Assembly: GCF_900106695.1 (NCBI RefSeq) | Contig: NZ_FNMZ01000002.1 | Location: 434,001-498,000 of the forward strand | Direction: 5' to 3' | From: Albimonas donghaensis | Lineage (GTDB): Bacteria > Pseudomonadota > Alphaproteobacteria > Rhodobacterales > Rhodobacteraceae | Length of the DNA stretch: 64,000 nucleotides | Part shown: in pieces, positions 34,395 through 43,041 of the stretch | How the letters are laid out: every line of letters starts with the position of its first letter | Numbering within the stretch: position 1 is the stretch's first letter | Position numbers and translations under genes: made by a program | Notes under the pieces: model-generated | The model's input: the letters and a program-made list of their open reading frames with translations, nothing else | Databases searched by the model: none | What the model was told of the DNA's origin: nothing

Positions 34395-35624
34395 ATGAGC
34401 ATGGACGCCGACGCGCTGATCGTGGGGGGCGGGCTGAACGGCCCGGCCATGGCGCTTGCGCTGGCCTGCGCGGGGATGCGCGTGACGGTGCTGGACGCGG
34501 CGGCGCTGGATGCGGCGACGGCGGCGGCATTCGACGGGCGGGCCTATAATCTCGGCCTCGGCTCGCAGCGGTTTCTCAAGGTGGCCGGGGTCTGGGGCGC
34601 GGTGGCGGACGCCGCCCAGCCCGTGACCCGCGTGGCGCTGGAGGATGCGCGGCCCGGCGCGGGGCCCACCCCGGCGCTGGCGCATTTCGATCATGCGGAG
34701 CTCGACGAAGGCCCGGTCAGCGTGATCCTCGAAGACCGCGTGCTGCGCCCCGCCCTGCTGGCCGCGGCCGCGGCGCATCCCGGGGTGACCCTGCGCGGCG
34801 GGGCCGACGTGATCGCCACCCGCCAGGGTCCGGGCGCCGCCGAAGCCGAGGTGGCGGGCGGCGAGACCCTCCGCGCGCCCCTTCTGATCGCCTGCGACGG
34901 GCGCGAGAGCCCCGTGGCGCGCCGCGCCGGCATAAGGCGGGTGGGATGGGGCTATGACCAGACCGGCCTGGTCTCGGCCATCGAACACGAGGCGGACCAT
35001 GCGGGCGTCGCCCGTCAGCGCTTCCTGCCCGGCGGGCCCTTCGCGGTGCTGCCGCTGCCCGGCGGCCATCGCAGTTCGCTGGTCTGGACCGAGCGCACGG
35101 CCGAGGCCGCCCGCATCCACGCCCTGCCCGACGCGGCCTATCTGGTGGAGCTGGAGGCGCGGCTCGGCGGCGCGCTGGGGGCGGTGAGCCTCGCCGGGCG
35201 GCGCTGGCGCTATCCGCTGAAACTGTCGGTGGCCGACGCCTGGGCGAAACCGCGGCTGGCGCTGGCCGGGGACGCGGCCCATGCGGTGCATCCGATCGCG
35301 GGCCAGGGCCTGAACCTCGGCCTGCGCGACGCCGCGGCGCTGGCCGAGGTGCTGGCCGAGGCGCGGCGGCGCGGCGAGGATATCGGCGCCGAGCAGGTGC
35401 TGGAGCGCTATGTGCGCTGGCGGCGCTTCGACGGGGTGTCGATGGCGCTGGGGATGGACGCGGTGAACCGGCTGTTCTCGAACGACGATCCGGGCCTGCG
35501 GCTGCTGCGCGACGCGGGCCTGGCGCTGGCCGGGCGGCTGGCCCCGGCGCGGCGCTTCTTCATGCGCGAAGCCGCGGGCGTTTCCGGCGACGTGCCCAGA
35601 ATGCTGCGCGGCCTGCCCGTCTGA
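34395..35624 (+). CDS. UbiH/UbiF/COQ6 family FAD-dependent monooxygenase
   Basis: This 409-residue flavoprotein hydroxylase has an N-terminal GGGLNGPAMALALACAG fold and a middle DGRESPVAR motif near residue 168. The ubiquinone hydroxylase signature GDAAHAVHPIAGQGLNLGLRD lies near residue 292. It probably hydroxylates the ubiquinone ring; which carbon cannot be told. ATG 34395 is chosen because the FAD fold begins six residues later. Earlier in-frame starts add only a basic segment. Confidence 0.92.
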   Translation: MSMDADALIVGGGLNGPAMALALACAGMRVTVLDAAALDAATAAAFDGRAYNLGLGSQRFLKVAGVWGAVADAAQPVTRVALEDARPGAGPTPALAHFDHAELDEGPVSVILEDRVLRPALLAAAAAHPGVTLRGGADVIATRQGPGAAEAEVAGGETLRAPLLIACDGRESPVARRAGIRRVGWGYDQTGLVSAIEHEADHAGVARQRFLPGGPFAVLPLPGGHRSSLVWTERTAEAARIHALPDAAYLVELEARLGGALGAVSLAGRRWRYPLKLSVADAWAKPRLALAGDAAHAVHPIAGQGLNLGLRDAAALAEVLAEARRRGEDIGAEQVLERYVRWRRFDGVSMALGMDAVNRLFSNDDPGLRLLRDAGLALAGRLAPARRFFMREAAGVSGDVPRMLRGLPV

Positions 35625-35982
35625 ACCCGGGCCGCGCGTCGGACGTCTCGCCGTCGGCGCGCGGGCGCCCGCGCGGCGCGGCGCCGTCACCGCGATCGGC
35701 CCCGTCTCCCCGCCCCGAGACGTCTCCCCACCCCGAAACCCTGCGGGGATGAGCGCGGGTCAAGGCTCGCGCAGCGACCGGCGCAGCCGGCTTGGCCTTG
35801 ACGCGCGCTGATCCTCGCGCACGCTCGGACAAGGCCCGCCTCCGGGCCTTCTCAGCCAAATGCGGAAAAAGACGCGCGCGCCCCGGCCGCCGATCCAGGC
35901 GCCCGCAACCGGCGCCACGCCTCAGCGCCGCGCGGGCGCCCCGGCGCCGCCGACACGACCGCGGACGCGCGGCCCGCGACGG
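35625..35982. other. 358-bp convergent intergenic region
   Basis: Lies between the UbiH-family gene and miaB. It holds a long imperfect inverted repeat (35753-35808) and an 8-bp hairpin AAGGCCCG-CCTC-CGGGCCTT (35831-35850). No gene. Confidence 0.55.
35753..35808. repeat. 56-base imperfect inverted-repeat element
   Basis: Outer 14-base arms (GCGCGGGTCAAGGC and GCCTTGACGCGCGC) pair with one mismatch. Inside lies a smaller CCGG-rich hairpin (CCGG-CGCAG-CCGG). The arms carry the only GTCAAGG runs in the region. It could be a dispersed repeat or a two-way terminator. Confidence 0.6.
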
Positions 35983-37287
35983 TCAGCCCGCCAGGCGCCC
36001 CGACAGCGAATTGGGCGCGGATTCCAGGATCTCCACCTGCGCCACCTGCCCGGCAAGCTCCGGCCCGGCGTCGAAATGCACCGCATGCAGCCAGGGCGAC
36101 TTGCCCACCATCTGCCCCGGCATCCGCCCCGCCTTCTCCACCAGCACCGGCAGGACCCGCCCCGCCATGCTCACCTGGAAGGCCCGCTGGTCCGCCTCGA
36201 TCCGGGCCTGCAGGCGGGACAGGCGCTCGGACTTCACGTCCTCCGCCACCTGCTCGCCCGCGCCCGCCGCCGGGGTGCCGGGGCGCGACGAATACTTGAA
36301 CGAATAGGCCGAGCCGTAGCGGACCGCCTCGCAGATATCGAGCGTCGCCTGGAAATCCGCCTCGGTCTCCCCCGGGAAGCCGACGATGAAATCCCCCGAC
36401 AGGGCGATGTCGGGACGCGCCGCGCGGATCCGCTCGATCAGGCGCAGATAGGCGTCGGCCGTGTGCCGCCGGTTCATCGCCTTGAGGATCCGGTCCGAGC
36501 CCGACTGAACCGGCAAATGCAGGTAGGGCATCAGCTTTTCCAGCCCGGCATGGGCCTCGATCAGATCCTCGCCCATGTCGTTGGGATGCGAGGTCGTGTA
36601 GCGCAGCCGCGCGATGCCCTCGATCTCCGAAAGCGCCTCCAGCAGCCGCGCCAGCGTCCAGTCCGCCCCGTCCGGCCCGGCCCCGTGATAGGCGTTGACG
36701 TTCTGACCCAGCAGCGTGATCTCGCGCACGCCCTGATCCGCCAGCGCCTTCGCCTCGTCGATCAGGCGGGCGGCGGGGCGCGAGACTTCCGCGCCCCGCG
36801 TATAGGGCACCACGCAGAAGGCGCAGAACTTGTCGCAGCCCTCCTGCACCGTCAGGAAGGCCGAGGGCGCGCGGCGCCGCGGCGCCGGGGCCATGGCGGC
36901 GAACTTGTCCTCGACCGGAAATTCCGTGTCCACGCCGCCGTCGCGCACCAGTTTCGGAAGCCGGTGATAGGCCTGCGGGCCAACCACGAAATCCACCGCC
37001 GGCTGGCGGGTCTGGATCTCGGCCCCTTCGGCCTGGGCGACGCAGCCGGCCACGCCGATCTTCAGATCGGGGCGCGCGTCCTTCAGCTTTTTCAGGCGGC
37101 CGAGCTCGGAATACACCTTCTCCGCCGCCTTTTCGCGGATATGGCAGGTGTTGAGCAGCACCAGATCCGCGTCCTCGGGCCGGTCGGTCTGCTCATAGCC
37201 CTCGGCGGCCATGACCCCGGCCATGCGCTCGGCGTCGTAGACGTTCATCTGGCAGCCATAGGCCTTGACGAAGAGCTTGCGGGCCAT
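35983..37287 (-). CDS. miaB: tRNA-2-methylthio-N6-dimethylallyladenosine synthase
   Basis: This 434-residue radical-SAM methylthiotransferase modifies A37 of tRNAs reading UNN codons. The auxiliary cluster is bound by Cys12, Cys48 and Cys82 in the N-terminal UPF0004 domain. The radical SAM cluster is bound by Cys151, 155 and 158 (CDKFCAFC). A TRAM domain fills the last 65 residues. ATG 37287 gives [15 protein letters not shown], the usual start, with GAGGGA upstream. Confidence 0.97.
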   Translation of the reverse strand: MARKLFVKAYGCQMNVYDAERMAGVMAAEGYEQTDRPEDADLVLLNTCHIREKAAEKVYSELGRLKKLKDARPDLKIGVAGCVAQAEGAEIQTRQPAVDFVVGPQAYHRLPKLVRDGGVDTEFPVEDKFAAMAPAPRRRAPSAFLTVQEGCDKFCAFCVVPYTRGAEVSRPAARLIDEAKALADQGVREITLLGQNVNAYHGAGPDGADWTLARLLEALSEIEGIARLRYTTSHPNDMGEDLIEAHAGLEKLMPYLHLPVQSGSDRILKAMNRRHTADAYLRLIERIRAARPDIALSGDFIVGFPGETEADFQATLDICEAVRYGSAYSFKYSSRPGTPAAGAGEQVAEDVKSERLSRLQARIEADQRAFQVSMAGRVLPVLVEKAGRMPGQMVGKSPWLHAVHFDAGPELAGQVAQVEILESAPNSLSGRLAG

Positions 37288-37397
37288 GGGCGGGGCTCCC
37301 TCGGGCGGAAAACTGGGATCTTGCGTTGCGGGCGGCATACAGGCTCGCCCCCCTGCGCGCAACGGCGGGGGCGGAACGGGGCCGCGAAACGCGGAAC

Positions 37398-37425
37398 GGC
37401 GCGCGAGGGTCGCCCCTCGCGCGCC
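37398..37425 (-). terminator. 12-bp hairpin after mucR
   Basis: GGCGCGCGAGGG and CCCTCGCGCGCC pair perfectly around a TCGC tetraloop, 62 bases past the mucR stop and before miaB. It probably separates the two transcripts. Confidence 0.6.
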
Positions 37426-37487
37426 GCAAATGTCGCCGCCGCGCCCCGGCCGCGCCCCTCAGGGCCGCGGACCGGAGCGCGCGGGGA

Positions 37488-37904
37488 TCACTTCGCCTTG
37501 GGCTTGCGGCCGAGGCCGATCTGCTTGGCCAGTTCCTGCCGCTTGCGGGCATAGGCCGGGGCGACCATCGGATAGTCGGCCGACAGACCCCACTTGGCGC
37601 GATAGTCCTCGGGCGTCATGTCATAGGCGGTCTTCAGATGCCGCTTGAGCATCTTCAGCTTCTTCCCGTCTTCGAGGCAGATGATGAACTCGTCGGTCAC
37701 CGACTTCTTCACGGGAACGGCGGGGATCAGCTCCTCCACCGGCTCCGGCGTGTCGGAGGCCAGCTCGGTCAGTTTCGAGAACACCTGCTCGATGACGCCG
37801 GTCAGTTCCTGCGGGGAGACGGCGTTGTTGGATACATGAGACGACACGATGTCCGCCGTGAGGGCGAGCAGTTCGGACTTCTCGATATTCTGGGTCTCGG
37901 ACAT
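37488..37904 (-). CDS. MucR/Ros family transcriptional regulator
   Basis: This 138-residue global regulator of the zinc-finger Ros/MucR family has the conserved C-terminal block CLEDGKKLKMLKRHLKTAY, then MTPEDYRAKWGL and PMVAPAYARKRQELAKQIGLG. Family members silence AT-rich promoters and control surface polysaccharide, motility and cell-cycle genes. Only one of the two zinc cysteines is kept (C-L-E-D instead of C-x2-C), so the finger may be structurally altered. ATG 37904 has GAGAG close upstream. A TTG four codons earlier is less likely. It has its own strong promoter. Confidence 0.93.
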   Translation of the reverse strand: MSETQNIEKSELLALTADIVSSHVSNNAVSPQELTGVIEQVFSKLTELASDTPEPVEELIPAVPVKKSVTDEFIICLEDGKKLKMLKRHLKTAYDMTPEDYRAKWGLSADYPMVAPAYARKRQELAKQIGLGRKPKAK

Positions 37905-38005
37905 GTTTTCTCTCAAGCTGACGGCTACGGGCTCAGGTCGGAAGGGCGACGCAACGCCAACTGGCGTGGTCCTTCAGTTCCAACGAGCTTTTCATACCTG
38001 CGAGC

Positions 38006-38034
38006 GTCATAGAGGCGCGTTATTGCAAGGTCAA
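38006..38034 (-). promoter_or_regulatory. Sigma-70-type promoter of mucR
   Basis: On the minus strand TTGACC, 17 bases, TATGAC. The predicted start of transcription leaves a leader of about 95 bases to the ATG. The surroundings are AT-rich, the sort of sequence MucR itself binds, so autoregulation is plausible. Confidence 0.75.
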
Positions 38035-38105
38035 TTCATTTTCGACCGTCGTTCTCGTGAACTTTATCCGTCGCCGCGGCGGTTCATCTGGTCTTGAACG
38101 ACCGA

Positions 38106-38663
38106 TTAAACCCAGTCCGTCTGACGATCGCCCGCGTTTTCTGCGGGAACCGCCCCAAGATCGCAGGACATTACAACCGCGTTGGCCCGACCGCCCCCGG
38201 ACAGGCGGTAGCAGTTGCGCCGAAAGCCGACCTCCGCCCATCCCGCTGCGGCATAGAGCGCGCGCGCGCCTGCGTTGGGCTCGGCGACTTCCAGAAACGC
38301 CGTCTCCGCGCCCAGCGCCACGGCGCGGATGGCGAACCGGGCCAGCAGCGCGCGGGCGAAGCCCCGGCGGCGGGAGAGCGGGCGGGTGGCGAGCGTGACC
38401 AGCTCCGCCTCCGGCCCGATGACCCGGCCGAGCATCAGGGCGTCGAGCCGCCCCTTTTCGGGCGCGAGGATGCGGAAGGCGCCGGGGCTTTCGCAGAATC
38501 CGGCGAAGTCGGCGGCGGTCCAGGGCCGGATCGCCTCCGGCCCGGCGAAGGCCAGCGCGTGAAGGACGGCGGCGGCGGCGGCCTCGTCCGGCCCCATCGG
38601 CGGATCGCGCCGGGCGGGATCGCGCGCATCGCCCGCGAGGACGCCCGCGGGAACGCGGCTCAT
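38106..38663 (-). CDS. rimI: Ribosomal-protein-alanine N-acetyltransferase-like GNAT protein
   Basis: This 185-residue GNAT acetyltransferase has an acetyl-CoA binding segment LATRPLSRRRGFARALLARF near residue 90. FLEVAEPNAGARALYAAAGWAEVGFRRNCY follows, in which EVAEPNAGARALYAAAGW is the RimI hallmark. RimI acetylates the N-terminus of ribosomal protein S18. Its ATG overlaps the tsaB stop by one base. The tsaB-rimI pairing is widely conserved. Confidence 0.88.
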   Translation of the reverse strand: MSRVPAGVLAGDARDPARRDPPMGPDEAAAAAVLHALAFAGPEAIRPWTAADFAGFCESPGAFRILAPEKGRLDALMLGRVIGPEAELVTLATRPLSRRRGFARALLARFAIRAVALGAETAFLEVAEPNAGARALYAAAGWAEVGFRRNCYRLSGGGRANAVVMSCDLGAVPAENAGDRQTDWV

Positions 38664-39469
38664 CACGCCGGCGGGTCCGGCAGGGGGGTGGGCGGCAGAA
38701 GGGGGGGCGGCGTCTCCCGCGACGGCGCGGCGTCGGCGGGGCGGGGATAACGGGGCGCGGGAGGGGGCGGCGTCTCCTCCGCCGCCAGCCGGTCCAGCGC
38801 CGCGCCGGCCAGCCGCCCGATGGAGGCCGGGTCGGCCATGTCGCCCAGATCGCCCAGCGCCACGGCGAGGCCCGCCGCCTCCAGCATCGCGGAGATCCGC
38901 GGCGCATCGGGGCCGCAGACCCGGACCGGGCCGGGGACCGGGGAGGACGCCAGCGCCTCGGCCAGCGCGGGGACGAGCGTCTCGGCCTCCCCCTGCGCGA
39001 GCGGGGCGAGGGCGCGGGGCGCTTCTCCGGCATGGATTTCGAAGGGCTGGGCGAGGATTTCGCCGCGTCGCGCCTCGGCGGTGGCGAGCAGGCGCAGGGG
39101 CGCCGCGCCCGGGGTTCCGCCGGACAGGCGCAGGCCGAGGCCCCAGGCCTCCGTCTCCGCCAACGCATCCAGCCGCCCGACGCCCAGCGCCGGGCGCCCG
39201 GTGGACAACGCCAGCCCGCGGGCGGCGGCGACGGCGATGCGGATGCCGGTGAAGTTCCCCGGCCCCTCGCAGACCGCGACGGCGCGCAGGTCGCGCGGGG
39301 CCAGCGACAGTTCGGCCAGCAATTCCGCGATCATCGGCATCAGGCGCTCGGCCTGGCCGCGGCTCATCAGTTCCAGCCGTTCCGCCGCCACGCGGCCGTC
39401 AACGAGAATCGCCGCCCCGCATTGCGAGGCGGCGGTGTCGATCGCCAGAAGCGGTCCCGCGCCGGTCAC
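38663..39469 (-). CDS. tsaB: tRNA threonylcarbamoyladenosine biosynthesis protein TsaB
   Basis: This 268-residue actin-like ATPase-fold protein partners TsaD in t6A37 tRNA modification. LLAIDTAASQCGAAIL at the N-terminus and CEGPGNFTGIRIAVAAARGLAL near residue 68 are the TsaB signatures. The start is GTG, 12 bases after nifU. The last 40 residues are a Pro-rich tail (TPPPPAPRYPRP, then PPPLLPPTPLPDPPA) beyond the usual family length and probably disordered. Confidence 0.93.
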   Translation of the reverse strand: MTGAGPLLAIDTAASQCGAAILVDGRVAAERLELMSRGQAERLMPMIAELLAELSLAPRDLRAVAVCEGPGNFTGIRIAVAAARGLALSTGRPALGVGRLDALAETEAWGLGLRLSGGTPGAAPLRLLATAEARRGEILAQPFEIHAGEAPRALAPLAQGEAETLVPALAEALASSPVPGPVRVCGPDAPRISAMLEAAGLAVALGDLGDMADPASIGRLAGAALDRLAAEETPPPPAPRYPRPADAAPSRETPPPLLPPTPLPDPPA

Positions 39470-39481
39470 GTCGAACCGGGG

Positions 39482-40048
39482 TCAGAGCTGCACGCCGACG
39501 GGGCGCACCTCGGACACTTCGGGGATGTAATGCTTGAGCAGGTTCTCGATGCCCATCTTGAGGGTCATGGTCGAGGACGGGCAGCCCGCGCAGGCCCCCT
39601 GCATGTGCAGGTAGACGACGCCGCGGTCGAAGCCGTGGAAGGTGATGTCGCCGCCATCCTGGGCCACCGCGGGACGCACGCGGGTGTCCAGCAGCTCCTT
39701 GATCTGGAAGACGATTTCGCCGTCCGGGCCGGTATGTTCGGCATGGCCGGTCTGGCCGCCCTCGCCTTCCATGGTCGGGGCGCCGGACTGGAAATGCTCC
39801 AGGATCGCGCCGAGCACGCCGGGCTTGAGATGCGCCCAGTCGCGGTCCTCGGCCTTGGTGACGGTGATGAAGTCGGGCCCGAGGAACACGCCCTGCACCC
39901 CGTCCACCGAGAAGATGCGGGTGGCGAGCGGCGAGGCGGCGGCCCCTTCGCGGGCGGGGAAGTCGGCGGAGCCGGCCTGCATCACGGTCTGGCCGGGCAG
40001 GAATTTCAGCGTCGCCGGGTTCGGCGTGGATTCGGTCTGAATGAACAT
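39482..40048 (-). CDS. NifU-like Fe-S scaffold/carrier (Nfu)
   Basis: This 188-residue protein has an N-terminal Nfu_N domain (MFIQTESTPNPATLKFLPG) and a C-terminal NifU-like domain with the CAGC cluster-binding motif at Cys153 and Cys156 (GACAGCPSST). It delivers 4Fe-4S clusters to targets. MiaB, encoded nearby, is a known client type. GGAGGG precedes the ATG. A palindrome resembling an Irr box lies 52 bases upstream. Confidence 0.95.
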   Translation of the reverse strand: MFIQTESTPNPATLKFLPGQTVMQAGSADFPAREGAAASPLATRIFSVDGVQGVFLGPDFITVTKAEDRDWAHLKPGVLGAILEHFQSGAPTMEGEGGQTGHAEHTGPDGEIVFQIKELLDTRVRPAVAQDGGDITFHGFDRGVVYLHMQGACAGCPSSTMTLKMGIENLLKHYIPEVSEVRPVGVQL

Positions 40049-40099
40049 GGCGCGGCCCTCCGGTTTGAGGGACACATGTGGACCGGTCGCGCGCCGAAA

Positions 40100-40116
40100 T
40101 CAAGAATCATTCCAAA
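40100..40116. promoter_or_regulatory. Irr-box-like palindrome before nifU
   Basis: TCAAGAA-TCA-TTCCAAA matches 11 of 14 defined positions of the iron control element TTTAGAA-N3-TTCTAAA described for alphaproteobacterial Irr. It sits where a promoter for the Fe-S carrier gene is expected. Confidence 0.45.
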
Positions 40117-40207
40117 CTGGGGCGTCGGATCCCACCTGACGCCGGGTCGGGAACGGGCGGGAACGGCCTCAGGGAAGGCGCCGGGGGAGGCGCGGGGGGA
40201 AAGGCGC

Positions 40208-40231
40208 GGCGGGCTGAAGCCCGCCCTACGG
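40208..40231 (+). repeat. REP-like palindrome, copy 3
   Basis: GGCGGGC-TGAA-GCCCGCC followed by CTACGG, 42 bases past the universal stress gene stop. The loop and one stem pair differ from copies 1 and 2, but the tail is the same. Confidence 0.7.
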
Positions 40232-40273
40232 CGCGGCGCCCCGGTTCGCGCGGCGGACAGGCGGGCGGCGGCG

Positions 40274-40729
40274 TCAGGCCAGCGCGATCACCTGGTCGCG
40301 CGACAGGGCGCCGGGCACCACGGTCACCGGCACCGGCAGGTCGCCCGCGAGCTTGCCGACCAGGTGGCTGACCAACGGCCCCGGCCCGTTCTCCACCCCG
40401 GCGCCGAGCACGAGGACGCCGACCTCCGGGTCCTCCCTGATCTGGGCGAGGACTTCCTCGACCGGCTCGCCCTCGCGGATGACGAATTCGGGATAGATCC
40501 CGACATTCTCCGTGACCTTGCCGGCGACTTCCTGGAACCGCGCCTCGGCGGCCTCGCGGGCCTCCTGGCGCATGATGTCCTGCACGCCCATCCAGTGCTG
40601 GAACTCGGCGGGGCGGAGAATGAACATCATCTGCAACCCGCCGCCCGTCTTCTTCGCCCGGCGGGCGGCGAAGCGGATGGCGTTCATGCATTCCGGACTT
40701 TCGTCGACGACGACGAGGAACTTGCGCAT
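40274..40729 (-). CDS. Universal stress protein (UspA family)
   Basis: This 151-residue single-domain protein starts MRKFLVVVDESPECMNAIRFAARRA and ends with the nucleotide loop. Here that loop reads VLVLGAGVENGPGPLVSHLVG, in place of the usual G-x2-G-x9-G-S/T (G at the expected positions, then L-V-S). VPVTVVPG closes the fold. Stress-survival role by family. AAGGA lies 7 bases before the ATG. A single gene between nifU and the divergent deaminase gene. Confidence 0.9.
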   Translation of the reverse strand: MRKFLVVVDESPECMNAIRFAARRAKKTGGGLQMMFILRPAEFQHWMGVQDIMRQEAREAAEARFQEVAGKVTENVGIYPEFVIREGEPVEEVLAQIREDPEVGVLVLGAGVENGPGPLVSHLVGKLAGDLPVPVTVVPGALSRDQVIALA

Positions 40730-40924
40730 CGGGTCCTTCGCGGAGGGCTGCGGCCGAAACCCCATTGTCCTGCAACCGCGACTTGCGCGCAAGCGTTGCG
40801 CCGCGCGGCGGTCCCCCGCCTCCTCTCCCTCCCCCCGCTCCGTCTTTCCAAGCCCGGCGCCGGTGGATACGCTCCGCCTCGCTCGTCCCCCTGGAGGCTG
40901 GCCCCTGGAAGCTGGAGCGCCGCG

Positions 40925-42220
40925 ATGACCGACCTCATCATCAAGAACGCCACGATCGTCACCGCCGACCGTGCGGGGACCGTGCTGACCGGCGGCGTCG
41001 CCGTCGAGGACGGCCGCATCACCCATCTGGGCGAGGTCCCCGACCGCGCGCAGGAGGTGGTGGACGCGCGGGGCGGCATCGTCATGCCGGGCCTGGTCAA
41101 CACCCATTGCCACGCCGCCGACAGCCTGTTCCGCGGGCTGGTGGAGAACCTGCCGCTGGAGCCCTGGCTGCAGACGGTGTGGAAGGCCGAGCGCGCGATC
41201 CTCACCGCCGCCACCTGCCGGCTGGGCGCGCGCCTGGGCTTCGCGGAGCTGCTGCTGTCGGGCTGCACCTCGGTCGTCGACATGTTCTGGCACCCGCATT
41301 CGACCGCGCGGGCCGGCGCCGAGCTGGGCCTCCGGGTATCCTGCGGGGGGCTGTTCTTCGACTTCCCCGGCATGGACGGCAAGACCGTCGACACCCGCCT
41401 GCCCGACGCCGAGGCCTTCTTCGCCGATCATCCCCGGACCGACCGCCTGCGCCCCGGAACCTTCCCGCACGGCGCCTACACGGTGGGGCCGGAGAACCTG
41501 AAGATCGCCAAGAAACTGGCCGACGATCACGACGCCCTGTTCTCCACCCACGCGGCCGAAACGACGGTCGAGCAGCAGACGGTGCAGGACAGCTACGGCG
41601 CCTCGGTGATCCGGCACATGGAGGCGCTGGGGATCCTCGACGCCCGCACCATCCTCGCCCATTGCGTCCATTGCGATGACGAGGAGATCGCCATTCTCGC
41701 CCGCAGCGGGGCGGTGGTGGCGCATAACCCGGTGTCGAACCTCAAGCTCGCCTCCGGCTTCGCCCGCATCCCCGACATGCTGGAGGCCGGCGTGCATGTC
41801 ACGCTGGGCACCGACGGCGCGATCTCGGGCAACGACATCGACATGTGGCTGGCGCTGCGGCTGGCGGCGACCCTGCACAAGGCCGCCTCGGGCCGCGCCG
41901 ACGTGATCACCACGCGCGAGGCGCTGCACATGGCGACGCTGGCCGGGGCCGAGGCCATGGGGCTGGGGACCGTGACCGGCTCGCTGGAGATCGGCAAGGC
42001 GGCGGATCTGGTGGTGCTCGACACCTCCGCCCCCCATGCGGTTCCCATCTTCGACCCGCTGACCCATATCGTCTATTCCGCCGGCCGCGCCGACGTCCGC
42101 CATGTCTTCGTGGACGGACAATGGCGGGTGCGCGACCGGGCGCTGACCGTCTTCGACATGACCGAGACGCTGGACGAGATCCGCGCGCTCGTTCCCGCCA
42201 TCAAGGAATCCATCGCATGA
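40925..42220 (+). CDS. Amidohydrolase family deaminase (MTA/SAH deaminase- or SsnA-like)
   Basis: This 431-residue metal-dependent hydrolase of the cytosine/adenosine deaminase group has metal ligands His61 and His63 in NTHCHAADS. A His in FSTHAAET is probably the third ligand. The pair in LAHCVHCDDEE and the Asp in LGTDGAISGNDIDMW complete the site. Candidate substrates are 5'-methylthioadenosine, S-adenosylhomocysteine, adenosine or guanine. The overlapping purine nucleoside phosphorylase gene favours a nucleoside deaminase feeding PNP. Start ATG gives MTDLIIKNATIVTAD. Confidence 0.87.
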   Translation: MTDLIIKNATIVTADRAGTVLTGGVAVEDGRITHLGEVPDRAQEVVDARGGIVMPGLVNTHCHAADSLFRGLVENLPLEPWLQTVWKAERAILTAATCRLGARLGFAELLLSGCTSVVDMFWHPHSTARAGAELGLRVSCGGLFFDFPGMDGKTVDTRLPDAEAFFADHPRTDRLRPGTFPHGAYTVGPENLKIAKKLADDHDALFSTHAAETTVEQQTVQDSYGASVIRHMEALGILDARTILAHCVHCDDEEIAILARSGAVVAHNPVSNLKLASGFARIPDMLEAGVHVTLGTDGAISGNDIDMWLALRLAATLHKAASGRADVITTREALHMATLAGAEAMGLGTVTGSLEIGKAADLVVLDTSAPHAVPIFDPLTHIVYSAGRADVRHVFVDGQWRVRDRALTVFDMTETLDEIRALVPAIKESIA

Positions 42221-43041
42221 GCCTCGCCGCCCGCCTCGACGCCGCCGCCTCGGTGGTCCTGCCCCGCATGGGCGCGCCGGTGGACATCGCCATCGCGCTC
42301 GGCTCGGGGCTGGGCGGGCTGGCCGGGGCCGTGACCGACCCGGTGACCATCCCCTATCACGAGATCCCGGGCTTTCCCGTGTCCACAGCGCCCTCCCATG
42401 CCGGGCGCTTCGTGATCGGGACGCTGCACGGGCGGCGCGCGGCGCTGATGCAGGGGCGGGTGCATCTTTACGAAGGGTGGAGCGCGCAGGACGTGGCGCT
42501 GCCGGTCTGGCTGATGAACCGGATGGGGGCGCGGACCTTCATCGCGACCAACGCCGCCGGCGCCCTGAACCCCGCCCTCAGGCCCGGCGTGCCGATGCTG
42601 ATCGAGGATCACCTGAATTTCACCGGGACCAACCCGCTGATCGGCGCCAATGACGAGGCCATCGGCCCGCGCTTTCCCGACATGTCCCGCGCCTATGCGC
42701 CCGAGCTGCGGGCGCTGGCCGTCGCCGCGGCGGCGAAGGCGGGCGAGGAGATGGCCGGGGGGATCTACGCCGGCATCGCGGGCCCGTCGCTGGAGACCTC
42801 GGCCGAGCGCCGCTGGCTCCGCTCCACCGGCGCCGATGCGGTGGGCATGTCGACGGTGCTGGAGGTGATCGCGGCCAACCATTGCGGGATGAAGGCGCTG
42901 GGACTTTCGGCCATCACCAACGCCGCGGATGGCGGGCCGGACCAGCAGCCCGACACGATCGAGGAGGTGCTGGCCAACGCCGCGACCGCCGGGGCCCGCA
43001 TGGCCAGGATCCTCGAAGCCCTGGTCCCCGAACTGCCGTGA
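42217..43041 (+). CDS. Purine nucleoside phosphorylase, trimeric type
   Basis: This 274-residue enzyme splits inosine/guanosine with phosphate. IALGSGLGGLA, PSHAGRF, GRVHLYEGW, ATNAAGALNP and GPSLETSAERRWLRSTGADAVGMS (shown as GPSLETSAE and GADAVGMS) are the class II PNP signatures. The catalytic Asn lies in SAITNAA. ATGA overlap with the deaminase-like gene upstream. The downstream SDR starts inside its last codons. Confidence 0.94.
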   Translation: MSLAARLDAAASVVLPRMGAPVDIAIALGSGLGGLAGAVTDPVTIPYHEIPGFPVSTAPSHAGRFVIGTLHGRRAALMQGRVHLYEGWSAQDVALPVWLMNRMGARTFIATNAAGALNPALRPGVPMLIEDHLNFTGTNPLIGANDEAIGPRFPDMSRAYAPELRALAVAAAAKAGEEMAGGIYAGIAGPSLETSAERRWLRSTGADAVGMSTVLEVIAANHCGMKALGLSAITNAADGGPDQQPDTIEEVLANAATAGARMARILEALVPELP

